Shown here: piece after piece, positions 59,115 through 60,000 of the stretch
Layout: the number at the start of each line of letters is the position of its first letter
Numbering within the stretch: the stretch's first letter is position 1
Source of the DNA: Lineus longissimus
Lineage: Eukaryota > Nemertea > Pilidiophora > Heteronemertea > Lineidae
NCBI RefSeq assembly: GCF_910592395.1
Contig: NC_088311.1
Location: forward strand, 21,858,646 to 21,918,645
Reading direction: 5' to 3'
Length of the DNA stretch: 60,000 nt
Notes under the pieces: generated by a model
The model's database searches: none
Told to the model about the DNA's origin: nothing
The model's input: the letters and a program-made list of their open reading frames with translations, nothing else
Program-made: the position numbers and the translations under genes

Positions 59115-60000
59115 ACTACTGAGCGGTCCACTGTCTCTCACAACCTGTAGCAGTGGTGAAGCAGGAGAAATAGTCCCCTGTCTTCCACAATGTGGTCTCC
59201 TGTCTTTCACAACATGGAGCTGGCAAAGCTGGAGAGAAAGTCCCCTGTCTGTCACAATCTGATCTTCTATCTCTCATAACTTGTAGTCGGTGAAGCAGGA
59301 GAAATAGTCCCCTGTATTTCACAATCCCTGGTCCCCTGTCTCTCACAACATGGAGCTAGCAAAGCTCGAGAGAAAGTCCCCTGTCTGTCGCAATCTGATC
59401 TTCTATCTCTCATAACTTGTAGTCGGTGAAGCAGGAGAAATAGTCCCTTGTCGTTCACAATCTGGTCTCCTGTCTTTCACAACATGGAGCTAGCAAACCT
59501 GAAGAAAAAGTCCCTGTCTTTCACAATCGGGCCACCTGTCTCTCATAACTTGCAGTCGGTGAAGCAGGAGAAATAGTCCCGTGAATCTGGTCCCCTGTCT
59601 CTCACAACATGGAGCTGGCAAAGCTGGAGAGAAAGTTCCCTGGCTGTTGCAATCGGGCCCCCTGTCTCTCATAACTTGTAGTCGGTGAAGCAGGAGAAAT
59701 AGTCCCTGGTCTTTCACAATTTTGTCCCCTGTCTTTCACAACATGGAGCTGGCAAGCTGAAGTGAAAGTCCTCTGTCTGTCACAATCTTGTCCGCTGTCT
59801 CTCATAACTTGTAGTCGGTGAAACAGGAGAAATATTCCCTTGTCTTTCACAATCTTGTCCCCTGTCTTTCACAACATGGAGCTAGCAAACCTGGAGAAAA
59901 AGTCCCCTGTCTGTCACAATTGAGTCTTCTGTCTCTCATAACTTGTAGTCGGTGAAGCAGGAGAAATAGTCCCGTGAATCTGGTCCCCTGTCTCTCACAA
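59115..60000 (+). repeat. ~132-bp satellite array running off the window end
   Basis: The marker GTCGGTGAAGCAGGAGAAAT recurs at about 59148 (variant), 59286, 59422, 59555, 59681, 59813 and 59948, giving a period of 126-138 bases. Each unit has two related halves, one with ACTTGTAGTCGGTGAAGCAG and one with CACAACATGGAGCTGGCAAA, and both end in CCCCTGTCTKTCACAATC. Long minus-strand open frames over it are repeat artefacts. The array continues beyond base 60000. Confidence 0.9.

Noticed and set aside
59116-59850. Minus-strand Cys/Arg-rich repeated open frames
   Set aside because: They coincide exactly with the 132-bp satellite and have no independent coding evidence.

Overview
The window is invertebrate genomic DNA read almost entirely on the plus strand. 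It is intron-rich: exons are mostly 100-300 bases, introns a few hundred bases, with consensus GT/AG splice sites. Introns carry many tRNA-derived SINE-like copies, small inverted-repeat transposons (MITEs) and minisatellites. The gene content (a DEPTOR orthologue and a large-lipid-transfer-protein relative with long secreted-protein repeats) and the repeat style suggest a marine bilaterian, perhaps a lophotrochozoan (mollusc, annelid or brachiopod). That placement is an inference with low confidence.

Layout. (1) 543-3448: the 3' six exons of a DEPTOR gene (end of DEP1, DEP2, serine-rich linker, C-terminal PDZ), with a polyadenylation signal at 3665. (2) 3671-4660: intergenic, with a TATA-like box near 4662. 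(3) 4708-58155: one giant gene. I could join 99 coding exons with matching splice phases and no stop from ATG 4708 to TAA 58153-58155. My manual sum is 20,346 coding bases, exactly divisible by three, giving about 6,781 residues. (4) 58156 to about 59020: its 3' UTR. (5) 59115-60000: a ~132-bp satellite that runs off the window end.

The giant protein, in order: signal peptide; Vitellogenin_N/LPD_N lipid-transfer module (about residues 20-590); a helix-rich region; an M23/LECT2-like lysostaphin-fold domain that has lost its first metal-ligand histidine (about 1040-1175); a basic linker ending in a SAP-like motif (about 1326-1358); eleven copies of a cysteine-rich module that I do not recognise (about 1359-3410); a furin-type RRRR site (3413-3416); an amphipathic beta-rich region; a PAN/apple-like segment; a long chain of FN3-like repeats with 'D-x-T-P-P' linkers; a concanavalin/GH16-like segment; and a C-terminal coiled coil. 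No von Willebrand D domain is visible. I know no described protein with this architecture, and it is the best candidate in the window for something undescribed.

A second theme is gene-structure evolution. The cysteine modules grew by exon duplication: many exons are phase 1-1, two dead exon copies lie in introns, and intron positions form a mosaic. Several minisatellites sit exactly on splice sites: a 45-bp array copies the exon 14 donor 16 times, a 74-bp array copies the exon 96 acceptor four times, and a decayed array starts at the exon 27 donor. All exon joins and domain calls were made by eye and have not been checked against transcripts or profile searches.
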